Below are positions 1 through 11,268 of a DNA stretch of 64,000 nt, in pieces. The DNA comes from Brugia malayi (Eukaryota > Nematoda > Chromadorea > Rhabditida > Onchocercidae): NCBI RefSeq assembly GCF_000002995.4, contig NW_025062475.1, positions 13,052,687 to 13,116,686 of the forward strand, in the 5' to 3' direction. The position numbers and the translations under genes were made by a program. Positions within the stretch are counted from its first letter, which is position 1; each line of letters opens with the position of its first letter. A model generated the notes under the pieces. It was given only the letters and a program-made list of their open reading frames with translations, searched no databases and was not told the origin of the DNA.

Positions 1-906
1 AATTATATGAGAAAAATAATATTTGAATTTAGGAATGAAATTTGACTTTATTTAAAATCAAAAAAAAAAAAAAAAAGAAAAAATAATGATGGGAATGTCT
101 AAAGGAATATTAATAAGCATTAAATAAACTTTCATTTTCATTTTTTTTTTTTTTTTTTTAGTTTCTATTTCTTTTTGAATTTTGACTTTATTATTTTCAT
201 TTTGTAATGCTAAGAAGAATTGTGCTAATAGCTAATGAGATGTTATAAAAATGAGCAAAAATAATTGCAATTTTAATTTTTTTTTTGCAAAAAATTCGCT
301 CTTTTTTCCATTCCAAAATTCTATAATAAAATGATAAAATAATTTTTAATTCAAATTATTTTATGAATAATTTGTAAAAATTACACATTTAATATAATTT
401 ATTGCTATTTATAAAATATAATCTATGGAAATTAATTTTTTCCATTCTTTTATTTTATTTTGAATTCAATGTTATTTGTAATTATTTGAAATTATAATCA
501 AAATGGAATGCTTTTATTGTTTTTTATCATAAATTCAAATTTGCATTAAATTTTAATTTATGCTTATATTTATTTAAATTTTTCAAAATTTGACATACTA
601 TTATTGCTAACTTTAATGATATTAAATTTTATTAAATTTTTTCATATCATTGTAATAATTTTTATTTTCTAAAATATTTTGATTGTTTTATTCTATCAAA
701 AAAAAATAAATAAATAAATATATGATCAATGAAATAAAATGCATTTTACAATTTTTGCAATAAATAGCTGATAAGAAAAAATTGATTGAATGATAACAAC
801 AAAATGATAATGAAGTGATAATGATTAAAATGATAATGATACATATATAAAATTAATGTTTGCCACAGAAATTGAGGCTGTAATAAGTTCAAATAAAATG
901 ATGAAA

Positions 907-981
907 AAATTAAAACATTCATAAAGTTTAATCAATTTTAATTTAAAAAAAAAAATTAAAACATTCATAAAGTTTAATCAA
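907..981. repeat. short direct duplication
   Basis: A segment of about 29 bp (AAATTAAAACATTC followed by an ATAAAGTTTAATCAA stretch) occurs twice, at about 907-935 and 953-981. A T-run/A-run separates the copies. This is a local duplication with no sign of a mobile element. Confidence 0.75.
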
Positions 982-2411
982 TAATCAATTTTAATTAATT
1001 CAACTGAAAAATTTAATTTCCTTTCACTTTTTTTCAACATTCACTTTTTGTAATTTAAAATTTTGAATTTAAAAAGTAAGAATTTAAAATATGCAATTGA
1101 AAATAAGTGTCATAGTGAGTTTTTATTTCTCAATTCAACAATTGAAATTTCAAAATTTTAAGTTTTTTTTTTTCACATTACTCTTTTAGACAAAGAAACA
1201 GCATTTCAATTTTTTAGTTTAAATTTTTAGTTTAATTATATAAATGTACATTTTCAAATATTTGATGTGTTTTTTTTTTAATTTATTAATTAATAAAGTT
1301 CACAAAATATCACAATGCAATATGATAAAATTTAATTTAATTGATTAAATAATTTATTTTATTCAATCGTTTGTTAACTTCCTATTTTATCAATTTAGGA
1401 GTTTAATTAACATTGAAATTGAAAACATCTGAAAATGTTTCAAATGTTTTGATAAATTAAAAATAAGATAGAAAATAGAAAAAGAAAGTAAATATTGGTG
1501 AGAGTAAACAATACTTTGTCAAAAAGATTAATTTTTAATTCGACTAATTTTGTCTAAGATTAAATGAATTTCAAATGAAATTTAATAATGAAATAAAAAA
1601 TGTTAAAACTTTATTAAAATTAAGTTTTAAAAAGTAAAATAACATTTTTTGAACAATGTGTACTTTTACTATACTTTTATGCACACACACAAAAAAAAAA
1701 GAGAAATTTGAAGAATAAAATTGAGAAATAAGTAAAATATAAGCTTTTTGTCACATATGATTGTGAGATAATCAAATGTGACAATTATGTGACAATTACA
1801 CTTCGAGAATGAGCAAATTTCATTCATTCCTACTTTTATTTATACGAACGAACTTCCATTTCAGAACTTATCGGAAAATGTGAAAGAATGCTAAAAAGCA
1901 CATTTGTTATTTGTTGATAATTCTCTTCGATAAACACAAAAATAAACTAACTTTTTTGATTGCTAATTTTCATAGTTAGTTGATTTTTGTTGATTTAAAC
2001 TTTTGAATTTTTGTTATATTTTAATAAAAATATAAGCTTATTAAATTCAGCTTATTAAAATGTGTAAGCAAATTATAGCAAATGTATTTGAATTGGATTA
2101 TTTTAAAATTTTCATTTCAAATTTAACCAAATAAATTACACAATATAAAATTTACAGCTTAATTTAAAAAAAAATAAATAAATAAACAATACTCTTGTTT
2201 TTTTCTTATGAAATTATGAATTAGAAAACTTTATGCTAGCTAAAGAAATTTATTTGAAGATGAAATATTAAAATATTGTCAAATTTTAAAATTGAAAAGA
2301 AAAAAAAAATTTGTATCAGTAAATAAAAATTGCTTTTGCACTGCTAATTAAGCATTTACTTTTATTTATCGAAAAGATATATCAATGACAGTTATTCAGT
2401 CAGCTGCTGAG

Positions 2412-2622
2412 ATTGATAATAGTAATAATAATAATAATAATGATAATAGTAATAATAATAATAATAATGATGGTGATAATAATAATAATAATAACAATGA
2501 TAATAGTAATAATAATAATAATAATAATAATAGTAATGATGATAATAATAGTAATAATAATAATAATGATAATAGTAATAATAATAGTAATGATGATAAT
2601 AATAGTAATAATAATAATAATT
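2412..2622. repeat. ATA/ATG/AGT trinucleotide microsatellite
   Basis: About 210 bp of imperfect AAT/GAT/AGT triplets. It stays open in several frames and would translate as poly-Asn/Asp or poly-Ile/Val on one strand and poly-Tyr on the other. No splice signals or homology support a gene, so the open frames are a by-product of the repeat. Confidence 0.95.
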
Positions 2623-3143
2623 AAATAAAGTTAACTTTTTTAATTCAATAAAAGACAACAATATTTATTTGAAAGTAATTGAAGTTAGTATTAAAGCTAA
2701 AATTTAAGATTGAAATTTAAAAAAGAGAATACTGTAACTAATAGCTAAAGAAGACAATAAAATATTTAATATTTACTTAAATTAATTTTGCTTCTTTCAT
2801 TGAATTTTTTTTTTTTTTTTTTTCAAATGATAATATAAACTTATTTTCCTGTGAAAATTTTCTCATTTTTCATATTTCTTTGCAAAATTTTCTCTTACTT
2901 TTCCCTTTTTTTTTTTTTTATCCCATAAAATTGCTACGAAATTTCTTCCTTTCACAATAATTTGTCTATTTGTTAAGCAAATAATTCAATTCCTTTTATT
3001 TGCATACATTTATTAAAATTCACAAATTATATTGCAAATATTTTTGATAAGGGATCGATCCTTTCTTTATTAAAAATATAGAATTATAACTGTGTTTCAT
3101 TGAAATTTTAAAATATCTCATTTGTTTGTACAAAAATAGCATA

Positions 3144-3294
3144 AAAAATTTTTTCAAAATAAATTTAAATAATATATTAAAGTTTTATTTATCAATTAAA
3201 AACAACAATGTCAACTAATAAAAATTTTTTCAAAATAAATTTAAATAATATATTAAAGTTTTATTTATCAATAAAAACAACAATGTCAACTAAT
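3144..3294. repeat. two-copy 76-bp tandem repeat
   Basis: Two head-to-tail copies of about 76 bp (3144-3219 and 3220-3294) are nearly identical. They differ by one missing base in the ATCAATTAAAAAC stretch, which points to a recent local tandem duplication. Confidence 0.9.
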
Positions 3295-4013
3295 GCTTAT
3301 AAATGTTAATTTTTTTTTTGCAAAAAATAAACAAATATTTCATTTTTTTTTTGCTAATTATTAAATGAAAGAAACAAATTGATTTTATTATTTTAATGAA
3401 AAATTTTGCACTCTAATCTTTTCTTTTTTTTTTTAATATCTTTTTCAGAAAAACTCAAAAAAAAAAGAATGCAATTATACCCTATTGATTTGCACCTTCT
3501 TTCATTCCTTTTTTTTTAAAAAAAATAATATTAAATGAAATTTCTTTTTTTTTTTTTTTGTGAACAAAACAAAATATTAACAAATAATTCCTAAATTATT
3601 CTGATCAAATAACAATCAATGAATTTAATACTTAAAAAAATTAATATAGAAATGATACTAATAAGAAAATAATTTTAGTACTAAATATCAGCAAAAAAAA
3701 AAAAAAAAGGAAAACAATGCTCTTATTTATTTTAAAATATAATAATGAAGTAAGCATACTCATACATTTATTCAGGTAAATCCCGGGCAAATGAATTTAT
3801 TCTGGGAAATAAAATAGTCTAATTGATCTATTCGTTTTAGTGGATCATCTATCTTTCATAATATCTTATAACAATTTAAATACATAATTTGAAACGAATT
3901 ATTAAATAAACATCTAAAATTAGCATAAACATTCTGGAAAAAGTAAACAAATAAACAAAATGAGAGTAATCGTGAAAAATTGTAGAATTATTAATTAGTA
4001 AATTATTACATAT

Positions 4014-4206
4014 TTTACTAATTATCAGTTTTTATATCACATTTGATTAATTTTCTAATGTATTATAATAATATTTACTAATTATCAGTTTTTATATCAC
4101 ATTTGATTAACTTTCTAAAATATTATAGTAATATTTACTAATTATCAGTTTTTATATCACATTTGATTAACTTTCTAAAACATTATAGTATTATTTACTA
4201 ATTTTC
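4014..4206. repeat. three-copy 60-bp tandem repeat
   Basis: Three direct copies with an exact 60-bp period (4014-4073, 4074-4133, 4134-4193) plus a truncated fourth start. Each contains TTTACTAATTATCAG and TATATCACATTTGATTAA. Copies 2 and 3 share changes (CTTTCTAAAA) that copy 1 lacks, so the latest duplication involved copies 2 and 3. Confidence 0.92.
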
Positions 4207-4833
4207 ATGTTCAAAAGTGATTATAAAAATTGTATGCTTTTTTATAATTATTAGCAGTTAGAGTAGCTACTTCATTCATTGAAATGAATAGAACTACAAT
4301 TCTATTCTATTTAATTTATTTTTCATTTGCTAACATTGTCAAAAGTGTCACTTCTCGAAATGCTTATATAAGACAATTTAATCTATTATATTTATTTCGT
4401 TTAGCTAAAATATGCTTACTCTAATGCCTATCATAAACAAATAAATATTAAAAAATTAGTTGAAAAAATTTTTCACATTTAAATAAATCTAAGAGAATTA
4501 GTGAAAATTAATAAATAACAAAAAGAAAAAAAAAAAAAAATTTAACAGCAATTATTAAATGATAATGATAACATATTATAAATGACATAAAATGCTGAAA
4601 ACCAATCAAATAATACTGCTCAATTGACATATATCATTATGATTGTTTGTTTCAAATATTTTTTTATTTATTTTACTCAATGCATTTGCAAAAATTTACC
4701 ATTTTAAATTGCTAAACAAAATAAATTAACAGCTGACGATGACAAATGACTAACTTTCAATCAATTTTATTTCATTGATATGAGCAATCAAAAAATGTAT
4801 CATTTTAAGAAAAGGTTAAACTAATAATTTTTT

Positions 4834-4855
4834 TCTCTCTCTCTCTCTCTCTCTC
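4834..4855. repeat. (CT)n microsatellite
   Basis: A pure CT dinucleotide run of about 20 bp, next to long A-runs on its right. Confidence 0.95.
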
Positions 4856-6707
4856 ACTAATTGTTATTTAATTTTGAAAAAAAAAAAAAAAAAAGAGAAA
4901 AGATATAAAAAGTAATTTTTTTTCCAATTAAATTTAAAAAAAAAAAAAAGAAGAAAGAAGAAAGAAGAAAAGTTATTATTTGGGGCGGTAATTTCCAATA
5001 TTTTCCAATATTCAAATCAAAAATAGCAAAATAGTAAATTGTATGATTCATTGAAGCGCATGATCTATATGTACATATATATATTAGTTTAAAATGTGAT
5101 GATGAAAATAAATGAGGCGTGAAGAGGAGTAAAAATGAAAATAACTTCTTCCAAATGCGCTTGGCAAACTTTAATGGATAAAATTTATTTCGGAAGTGTT
5201 TATTTTTCATGCTTATTTTATTCTTTCAGCAAAAATTTCGGAATTTTTAGGCAAAGATAAAATTTGAAAAAATTTTTTTATTATATTTTAAATTATTATT
5301 TAATTACTAAAATTTTAAATTATTAACTAATATTGTCAGTAAAAAAAATTTAGAAATGATTTATCAACACATTATTAATAAATCAATGAAAATAATGCTG
5401 CATTTAGATTTTAAATAATTTAAAAATTTTTATTTAATGATAACTGAAGCTATCTTATCAGTAAACAAAAAAATATTTTGCTAATTATTATTTTAGTAAA
5501 TTTAAAGGAAGTAAAATTATTCGCATGCTAAAACTAAACATTTTTTAAATTTTTAATTTTTATAAACATTTATTAATTGCTTACTTCTTAAATGTATATT
5601 GGAATTTAAATGGAATTTAATAATAGTATATTAGAAATTTTGAAGCATTTAAAAAAAAAAACCCATAATTATATTTAAAAAAAAAATTAAAGCTAAAACT
5701 TTCGAAGTAAATTATATTATTATATTAAATTATTATTATATATTAAATTATTAAAAATTATTGTATTAAATTATTAAAATTATTATATTATTATGTTAAA
5801 TTATTATAATTTATAAAAGATTGTATTAAATTAAGATTAATGATTATGTATTTTTGAGAATTAATCATAATATCATTTATTATAAGTTGTCATATTCTCT
5901 TCTAATTTTAATCTTTTATCATTTCATCTCAATCATTTTTAATTAAAAATTTAATTCATTTTAATTTTTCTTTATTTTTTTTTTGTTAAAAAAAAATATT
6001 GTTTTTTCAAAAAAAAAAAAGTCACTAATAATTCATCAAATAGAATTAATCAGAAATTGAAAACAAATATTGATCGAAATGAATTATTATCACATTTGTT
6101 GAGTGCTACTTCTTTTTTTTTTTTAATGATTAAAATTTTTTATTGCTTAAACCTCAATAAACATAAGAAAATTTTTAGTAATTTATAATTATTATAAAAA
6201 TAAAAATTTTCACATTTCAAAATTTCATTATTAATTTAAAAAAAAAAAAAAAGCAATTCATTGTACCAATTGCAAATGAATAACTTATAGTTGTGTATGT
6301 AGTTGGGATCAAAACGAATTTAAATTTAAATTTTTGATTATGAAAAATGAAAAATTCCTCAAATTTAAATTTACCTTATTTTTATTATTAATAAATTTTG
6401 TAATATCTTTGCGTAAATTAAATTAATAGTAAATAATATATTTTAATACATTTAATAATTTTTAATAAATATTTAATAAAATAATATATTTTTTTTGTTC
6501 GTTAGGCAAATAATATATGAAATTAATTCAAATGTATTATCGAAATGATTTTAAAGAAATAATCAGTGAAAAGTTAGTTAGTTTAAAAAAAAAAAAAGAA
6601 AGTATTAGCAATGAAATTTAGTTTTATTAACAATCTGAAATTAAAATAAATCCAAACGAAATTGTTAACATATTTGAATGTAAAAATAGGTGCAATTGTA
6701 TTTACTT

Positions 6708-6755
6708 TTTAAGCTTAATTGTTTAAATTTTAAATTTTAAACAATTAAGCTTAAA
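6708..6755. repeat. perfect 20-bp inverted repeat (cruciform candidate)
   Basis: Left arm 6708-6727 and right arm 6736-6755 are exact reverse complements (core AAGCTTAATTGTTTAAA), separated by 8 bp. Both arms contain AAGCTT. There is no downstream T-run on either side that would suggest a pol III terminator and no coding context. Confidence 0.9.
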
Positions 6756-7444
6756 TTATTTTCTGCAAAATTGTACTTTTATGAATAAAAACCAATTTTT
6801 TTTTCATTTTTTCTTTTTTTTTTAAAAAAAAAAAGAATTTAAATTTTCTATTAAATCATAGAATTGTTAAATACGACATTTTATATTAGATCATAATTAA
6901 GATAAAATTTCTTTTTGATAAATACAAACATCATTTCAAAAATAAATCTTTCATAATTTATACATCTTATTGGCATATTAATTTATATATTTTAACTAAT
7001 AAATAAAATTTTATAAAAAAAAAAAAAAAAAAAAAAAAAGAATGAAAAAAGATTACTAATTTACCCATAGTTTAATTAATTCTCTTATTTTAACAATGAT
7101 AAATTGCTTAATTGAAAATGATTATTTTAAAATTATCAATTTACATTGTTAAATAAAATTTTTTATTTCTTAAAAAAAAAAATGTGTAAAAAGAGATATA
7201 AAATAAAATTTATGATCGATATAACTACCATAAACGAATGACTTTCAATCAAATGAAATTGAATAATGGTGCAAAAATTTGATGTAAACAAAAAATTTGT
7301 AAACAAAAATTTTGTTGATGCACTTTTCATCATTAATGTTTTTATTTTCAATTCAATAATCGATATTAATAGCAAAATAATGTCATTTACTGTCGTTGTT
7401 ATTGTTAAAAGCATTGACAAAATGCTAAATTTTTTTTTTTTTTG

Positions 7445-7840
7445 ATATGTAAAAAAAATTTATTTTTAATTTTTCAATTTTGCTATGTATTTTATATGAA
7501 ATGGAAATTTTTCTAATTTATTTTTAATTTTATTAATTTTTTTTTTTTTATTTTTAATTTTTCACTTTACTATGTATTTATATGAATGGAAATTTTTCTA
7601 ATTTATTTTAATTTATTTTAATTTTTTTCTTTTTATTTTTAATTTTTTCACTTTTACTATGTATTTTATATGAAATGGAAATTTTTTCTAATTTATTTTT
7701 AATTTTTCACTTTTTCTATGTATTTTATATGAAATGGAAATTTTTCTAATTTATTTTTAATTTTATTTTTAATTTTTTTTTCTTTTATTTTTATTTTTTC
7801 ACTTTTGCTATGTATTTTTTATGAAATGGAAATTTTTTAA
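7445..7840. repeat. degenerate tandem repeat, about five copies
   Basis: The anchor CTATGTATTTTATATGAAA, followed by TGGAAATTTTTCTAATTTATTTTT, recurs at about 7482, 7570, 7657, 7716 and 7808. Spacing is irregular (about 60-92 bp) because intervening T-runs vary in length. This is diverged satellite-like DNA. Confidence 0.88.
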
Positions 7841-7947
7841 TTTATTGAATATAAATAATAATACTATAATTTAAAAGTTAATCAAAGTTAATATTTGTAA
7901 GTGTAAATGATTTATTAATTAGAAAGAGAAGTAAAAGTTTTTTTTCT

Positions 7948-8250
7948 AATATTTAAAAATATTATGTTAATTTAAAAAGTATTTATCATCAAAATAAACA
8001 TATAATAATTAAGAAAAGAGCATAATAATGATATTTTATTTTTTTTTTGCTTAAAAAATTTTAACTTTAAATTTATTAATTTATATTGGAAAAAATTTTT
8101 TTAATATTTAAAAAAAAATTATGTTAATTTAAAAAGTATTTATCATCAAAATAAACATATAGTAATTAAGAAAAGAGCATAATAATGAATATTTTATTTT
8201 TTTTTATTTTGAAAATTTTTAATTTTAAATTTATTAATTTATATTGGAAA
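7948..8250. repeat. two-copy repeat of about 150 bp
   Basis: Two adjacent copies (about 7948-8095 and 8101-8250) share TTATGTTAATTTAAAAAG, ATTTATCATCAAAATAAAC and TTAATTTATATTGGAAAAAA blocks. They diverge mainly at homopolymer lengths. Confidence 0.88.
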
Positions 8251-8467
8251 AAATTGATAATGCTTATCAGATAGGAAAAAAGAAACTTTCATTTTTGAGT
8301 AATTCGATAGAAAGCATAAAGCTTTACAATGAATGTTCATTTGAATAAATAATTTTGTTGAAATTTGATGTTTTGCTTTTTGATTTACTAATTTATCTTT
8401 TTAGGCATAAGTTTAAAAAAAAAATACTTCAAACTTTTCTATGTAATAATTTAGATTAAATTTCAAT

Positions 8468-8690
8468 TAAAAAATAATAATAAAATACTTGAAATAAAAA
8501 TTTTTTAAAGTAAAATATTAAGAAAACAAAAAGTAAAATATACATTTCATTTGTAATATTTCTTTTTAACAGAAATGTTTAAATTCAAAGTATTGAAATT
8601 AAATTTCAAAAAAAAAAAAAAATATTAATAAAATACTTGAAATAAAAATTTTTTAAAAGTAAAATATTGAGAAAACAAAAAGTAAAATAT
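8468..8690. repeat. duplicated segment of about 74 bp
   Basis: A block ending in GAAAACAAAAAGTAAAATAT occurs at 8468-8541 and again at about 8617-8690, separated by about 75 bp of unrelated AT-rich DNA. Confidence 0.85.
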
Positions 8691-8971
8691 CAAAGTATTT
8701 CAATGTGATATGTACAATAATTACAAAAAAGTATGATTATATCAAATTTTAGATAAATTTTACACAAAGTTAAATTATTCTCACAAAAGAATATTTCATG
8801 TATAATTAAAAATTAAAATTTATTTTACAAAATTTTAAATTATTGAATGATTGTGAATTGTGCTTGCAATAAAATGAGATTTTCTATTTGTTGAAAGTAA
8901 TATTTGAATGAATATATTACTTGGAAAATATTTTTAAATTTTGCTAAATTTCTAAAAAAATTTTTAAGCGT

Positions 8972-9119
8972 AAAATTTTTTTATAGGAAAAAAGAATTAA
9001 ATATAGCAAAAGTGTTTAAAAAAAATTCAAAAAATTTTCGTTTAAAAATTTAAAAATGTTTGAAAAGTTACATAAGTGAAGGATAATAGCACAATAAATA
9101 AGTAACAAATAAAATTGTT
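8972..9119. repeat. 148-bp direct repeat, copy 1
   Basis: A 148-bp segment (from AAAATTTTTTTATAGG to AAATAAAATTGTT) recurs almost identically at 9303-9450. In this copy it is followed by unique sequence (9121-9245), not by the 36-bp satellite that follows copy 2. Confidence 0.93.
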
Positions 9120-9249
9120 GGCTTTCTCAATCTCTTCTAAATATTTTAATTGATCATCGATATTGTCTTCCTGATGAATTTGATGAATTAGAATTCTCTA
9201 TCCTCTATCAGTGATATAATTTAAGCTTATCACTTAAGCTCTGCTTTCA

Positions 9250-9308
9250 AAGTTAATATTACTTTTAAAATTAGCATTACTTTTAAAGTTAGTATTACTT
9301 TTAAAATT
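9250..9308. repeat. short 36-bp satellite array (about 1.6 units)
   Basis: A short stretch of the GTTAATATTACTTTTAAA / ATTAGCATTACTTTTAAA alternation. It runs directly into copy 2 of the 148-bp repeat. Confidence 0.93.
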
Positions 9309-9450
9309 TTTTATAGGAAAAAAGAATTAAATATAGCAAAAGTGTTTAAAAAAAAATTCAAAAAATTTGCATTTAAAAATTTAAAAATGTTTGAAAAGTT
9401 ACATAAGTGAAGGATAATAGCACAATAAATAAGTAACAAATAAAATTGTT
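9303..9450. repeat. 148-bp direct repeat, copy 2
   Basis: Near-identical copy of 8972-9119, with small changes such as AATTTGCATTT in place of AATTTTCGTTT. It sits between two arrays of the same 36-bp satellite, its last bases merging into the right-hand array. Confidence 0.93.
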
Positions 9451-9708
9451 AATATTACTTTTAAAATTAGCATTACTTTTAAAGTTAATATTACTTTTAA
9501 AATTAGCATTACTTTTAAAGTTAATATTACTTTTAAAATTAGCATTACTTTTAAAGTTAATATTACTTTTAAAATTAGCATTACTTTTAAAGTTAATATT
9601 ACTTTTAAAATTAGCATTACTTTTAAAGTTAATATTACTTTTAAATTAGCATTACTTTTAAAGTTAATATTACTTTTAAAATTAGCATTACTTTTAAAGT
9701 TAATATTA
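9448..9708. repeat. 36-bp satellite array (about 7 units)
   Basis: Seven tandem 36-bp units, each made of two related 18-mers (GTTAATATTACTTTTAAA and ATTAGCATTACTTTTAAA). One unit near 9640 has lost an A, which shifts the reading frame. Long repeat-derived open frames on both strands (Leu/Lys-rich) are artefacts of a period divisible by three. Confidence 0.95.
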
Positions 9709-11240
9709 CCTATATATATATTAAAGTATAAATGAGAAGAAAAAGAAACAATAATGTGTTTTTTTTTTTTCAAAGAAAATTTTCAAACGTTTTTGTGTTA
9801 CGAAAAATATTTCAAAGTCTAAAACAAAGAGAAAATTTAATGAAAAGATAACAATGAAATATTTAATATTTAAAAAATATTGTTTACACTTTTGAAATAT
9901 ATTTTCACATACATTCGTCGTTGCTTTTTTTCTTTTTTTTTTTTGATTCTTATTTGAAATAATTCTGTAAAATGAATAATAGAATAATTTTAAAAGAATG
10001 CATAAATATTTCTGTTTTTTTTAAAAAAATTAATTTAGCTTTCAAGAAATAAACAGAAAAAAAAAAAAAAAAAAAGGAAAATAAATTTCGCTTTTTTTTT
10101 TTTCGTTTTGAAGGTATAATGCAATTAGTCAAATTTAAAATTAAATATTTTGAAGCATTAGATTTATAATAATATTTAACTGCTAACTATTTTATATTAT
10201 ATTTTAATTGTAGCTAAATTGATTACTGCTATTTATTGGATAAATCATTATTTAAGTTTTCGAATATTTGATTAAAATTTTTTAATGTCAATAAAAAATG
10301 CATACATTTCACTAAAAGCTTTTTTTTTTTTTTTTTATTTTTTTCACCCAAAAATATTTTCTATTTTTTCTGCTTTATTGTATAATAATAATATGAAATG
10401 GATATTTGTAAAAAAAAAAAATTTTTTTTCATTAATTGGAAATTATTTTTGAACATTTTAAATGTTTGCTAAAAAAATATATTACAGATATTTTCACAGA
10501 AATTATAAATTATCAAAAAAAAAAAAAAAAAGAAATAAATAATTACAGAAATATTTGTAAACATTTTATTGCTTTAAATTAAACATTGATCACATTTAAT
10601 TAATGATTTCAATCTATCAAACAATGAAATGAGTAATTATAATGCAATATCGAAAGATAAAAATGAAAACAACCAATAAAAAATTTATGATTCAAAATTT
10701 ATTTAAATTCTAAAATGATATATAATATTTGTTAATTGGTTTAACAATACTTTATAATAAATCCTTTTTATAAGAATAAAATAATTTTGAGTAAAAATTG
10801 AAGCAATTAAAAATTTAGAGAGATTTTTTTTTTTTTTTTAAAAAAAAGAAAAATAATTACAACTAAAGAGCATATTTTACTATTACAATTATAATTTGAA
10901 AATAACATAGGAAAATATGAAAAATAAAAATAAATTATTTTAATTTTATATTATTAAACTCGTAATAATGATAAAAATATTAACACTGAAAATGAGAAAA
11001 ACAAAAACAAAAACTAAAATTTACTAAAATTATTTAAAATTGTGTATACTAAAAGAAAAACAACGAATGCGAAGTTAGTGAAAATGATTGATTGATAGGT
11101 TTGATTATATTAAGATAACAACAAATTTTCAAAAAATTTATCTCAATTATACAATGCATCTTAATTAAGCTTAGCTTTTCTCTATTAATTAAATTTTTAT
11201 TAATTAATTCATTTTTATTAATTAACAATTATCATATTTA

Positions 11241-11268
11241 TCTACTTCTTATTGCTATAAGAAGTAGA
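11241..11268. repeat. 12-bp perfect hairpin
   Basis: TCTACTTCTTAT, a 4-nt TGCT loop, then ATAAGAAGTAGA. It is a compact stem-loop in otherwise unstructured AT-rich DNA. Confidence 0.85.

Noticed and set aside
2385..2661. Asn-, Ile- and Tyr-rich open frames
   Set aside because: They are translations of an AT-rich triplet microsatellite in several frames at once, with no start context, homology or splice signals.
8972..9708. CRISPR-like array
   Set aside because: Units are contiguous with no unique spacers, and the genome is eukaryotic.
9399..9773. Long Lys/Leu/Ile-repeat open frames on both strands
   Set aside because: A 36-bp repeat, divisible by three, automatically stays open; a one-base deletion near 9640 breaks the plus-strand frame without other change.
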